From: an uncultured Porphyromonadaceae bacterium
Lineage (GTDB): Bacteria; Bacteroidota; Bacteroidia; Bacteroidales; Muribaculaceae
Assembly: GCA_947175715.1 (NCBI GenBank)
Contig: CAMWOD010000044.1
Location: 1-7,490 of the forward strand
Reading direction: 5' to 3'
Length of the DNA stretch: 7,490 nucleotides
The position numbers were made by a program, and so were the translations under genes. The notes under the pieces are model-generated. The model saw only the letters and a program-made list of their open reading frames with translations. It did no database searches and had not been told where the DNA came from. Positions 6,832-7,490 of this stretch are shown here, in pieces; position 1 is the stretch's first letter, and every line of letters starts with the position of its first letter.

Positions 6832-7490
6832 TTAATTCACCTTCCGAAGCACCATCGCCGAGCGTGCCGGTATGTAGAGCTTCAGCCATTCTACGCCGTT
6901 GGGAGTATATAGTGGGTCGGCCATTGTGAGGTGTTCCACCTTCTCATCAATATTGCCGAATCCACCGAAGTCGGGGCTATCGGTCGAAAGCACCACATCG
7001 TACTTGCCGATGGGGGCAAGGAGTCCGTAGTCGTCGAATGAGCGGAATGGTGAGAAGTTGAACACAAATACCAGGTCGCCACGCTTGAACGCCAATACTT
7101 GGTCATCATCCTTGTCCCACAACTTCTCCACGGGGAGTGCCTGGAAATTGCCGACATCCGACACCAGCTTGATCATAGCGTTGTCAAAGGCGTTAAGGAA
7201 TCGGTATTGCAGGTCTTCACGGTCAACCAGATCCCACTGTCGGCGGGCGTACTTATAGCTCCATCCGTTACCCTCGCGGGGGAAGTCGATCCACTCGGGA
7301 TGCCCGAATTCATTGCCCATGAAATTGAGGTAGCCGCCGTTGATAGTGGCCAGCGTCACCAGGCGTATCATCTTGTGCAGGGCTATACCGCGCGATACGG
7401 CCATCGAATCATCGCCCACCATCATGTGCCAGTACATCTGGTCGTCAATCAGGCGGAATATCACGGTCTTATCCCCCACCAATGCCTGGT
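6832..7490 (-). CDS. glgB: 1,4-alpha-glucan (glycogen) branching enzyme, 3' part only
   Basis: Branching enzyme cuts an alpha-1,4 glucan chain and rejoins the piece by an alpha-1,6 bond, making branched glycogen in the cytoplasm. Only the last 218 residues are visible, about a third of a 650-700 residue enzyme. The readable text starts with QALVGDKTVIF, which in this family directly follows the His-Asp of GH13 conserved region IV. The two bases at the edge (AC) fit the end of that Asp codon, so the cut falls on a catalytic residue. NFMGNEFGHPEW (7326-7291) and FPREGNGWSYKYARRQW are typical of eukaryote-type, GH13_8 branching enzymes, which Bacteroidota often carry, and less like E. coli GlgB. 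The C-terminal beta-sandwich (alpha-amylase C domain) fills roughly the last 100 residues, ending IPARSAMVLRKVN. The true start lies outside the window; the TTG at 7482 is an internal Leu codon. The stop is TAA, 28 bases before spmAB. Confidence 0.94.
   Translation of the reverse strand, partial: QALVGDKTVIFRLIDDQMYWHMMVGDDSMAVSRGIALHKMIRLVTLATINGGYLNFMGNEFGHPEWIDFPREGNGWSYKYARRQWDLVDREDLQYRFLNAFDNAMIKLVSDVGNFQALPVEKLWDKDDDQVLAFKRGDLVFVFNFSPFRSFDDYGLLAPIGKYDVVLSTDSPDFGGFGNIDEKVEHLTMADPLYTPNGVEWLKLYIPARSAMVLRKVN

Noticed and set aside
7480..7482. TTG at 7482 as a start codon for the right-hand gene
   Set aside because: The frame is open beyond it to the edge, and the residues before it (QA, and the end of an Asp codon) match the conserved HDQALVGDKT segment of branching enzymes, so this is an internal Leu codon of a truncated gene.
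1..7490. Mobile element, CRISPR array, tRNA or rRNA gene, or transferred island
   Set aside because: Genes fill almost the whole window, all are core families on one strand, and I saw no direct-repeat array, terminal inverted repeats, integrase or transposase text, or tRNA cloverleaf in the one sizeable gap.

Overview
The window is a run of core chromosomal genes from a member of the Bacteroidota, most likely order Bacteroidales. The family is uncertain; a Muribaculaceae-like gut lineage would fit, but I cannot prove it by reading alone. The evidence is the GyrB sequence, whose N-terminus closely matches what I recall of Bacteroides GyrB. It is supported by a eukaryote-type (GH13_8-like) glycogen branching enzyme, a one-chain SpmA-SpmB fusion, A-rich translation starts without a Shine-Dalgarno, and a TAnnTTTG-type -7 promoter element upstream of gyrB.

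All five genes are on the minus strand. In transcription order (right to left) they are: the 3' third of glgB (window edge to 6832); a fused SpmA/SpmB membrane protein (6803-5574); lpxB (5574-4486), whose ATG overlaps the preceding stop by one base; polA (4442-1737); a 208-base non-coding gap; and gyrB (1528 to the left edge, C-terminus cut off). The four genes from glgB to polA have gaps of 28, -1 and 43 bases and could be one transcript. gyrB has its own recognisable promoter in the gap, and an imperfect long hairpin lies between the polA stop and that promoter. No stretch over 300 bases lacks a gene.

Functionally the genes cover glycogen branching (glgB), an inner-membrane protein of unresolved role (SpmAB), lipid A disaccharide synthesis (lpxB), DNA repair and Okazaki fragment processing (polA), and DNA supercoiling (gyrB). 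The only tight coupling is SpmAB with LpxB, which hints at an envelope role for SpmAB in a non-spore-former.

I found no mobile element, CRISPR array, RNA gene or clearly new system. The points most worth a second look are inside the proteins. PolA appears to have lost key residues of its 3'-5' proofreading site, and it carries a QPSLF peptide in its interdomain linker that looks like a sliding-clamp binding motif. LpxB has Val in place of the usual second Gly of its N-terminal GEASGD motif.
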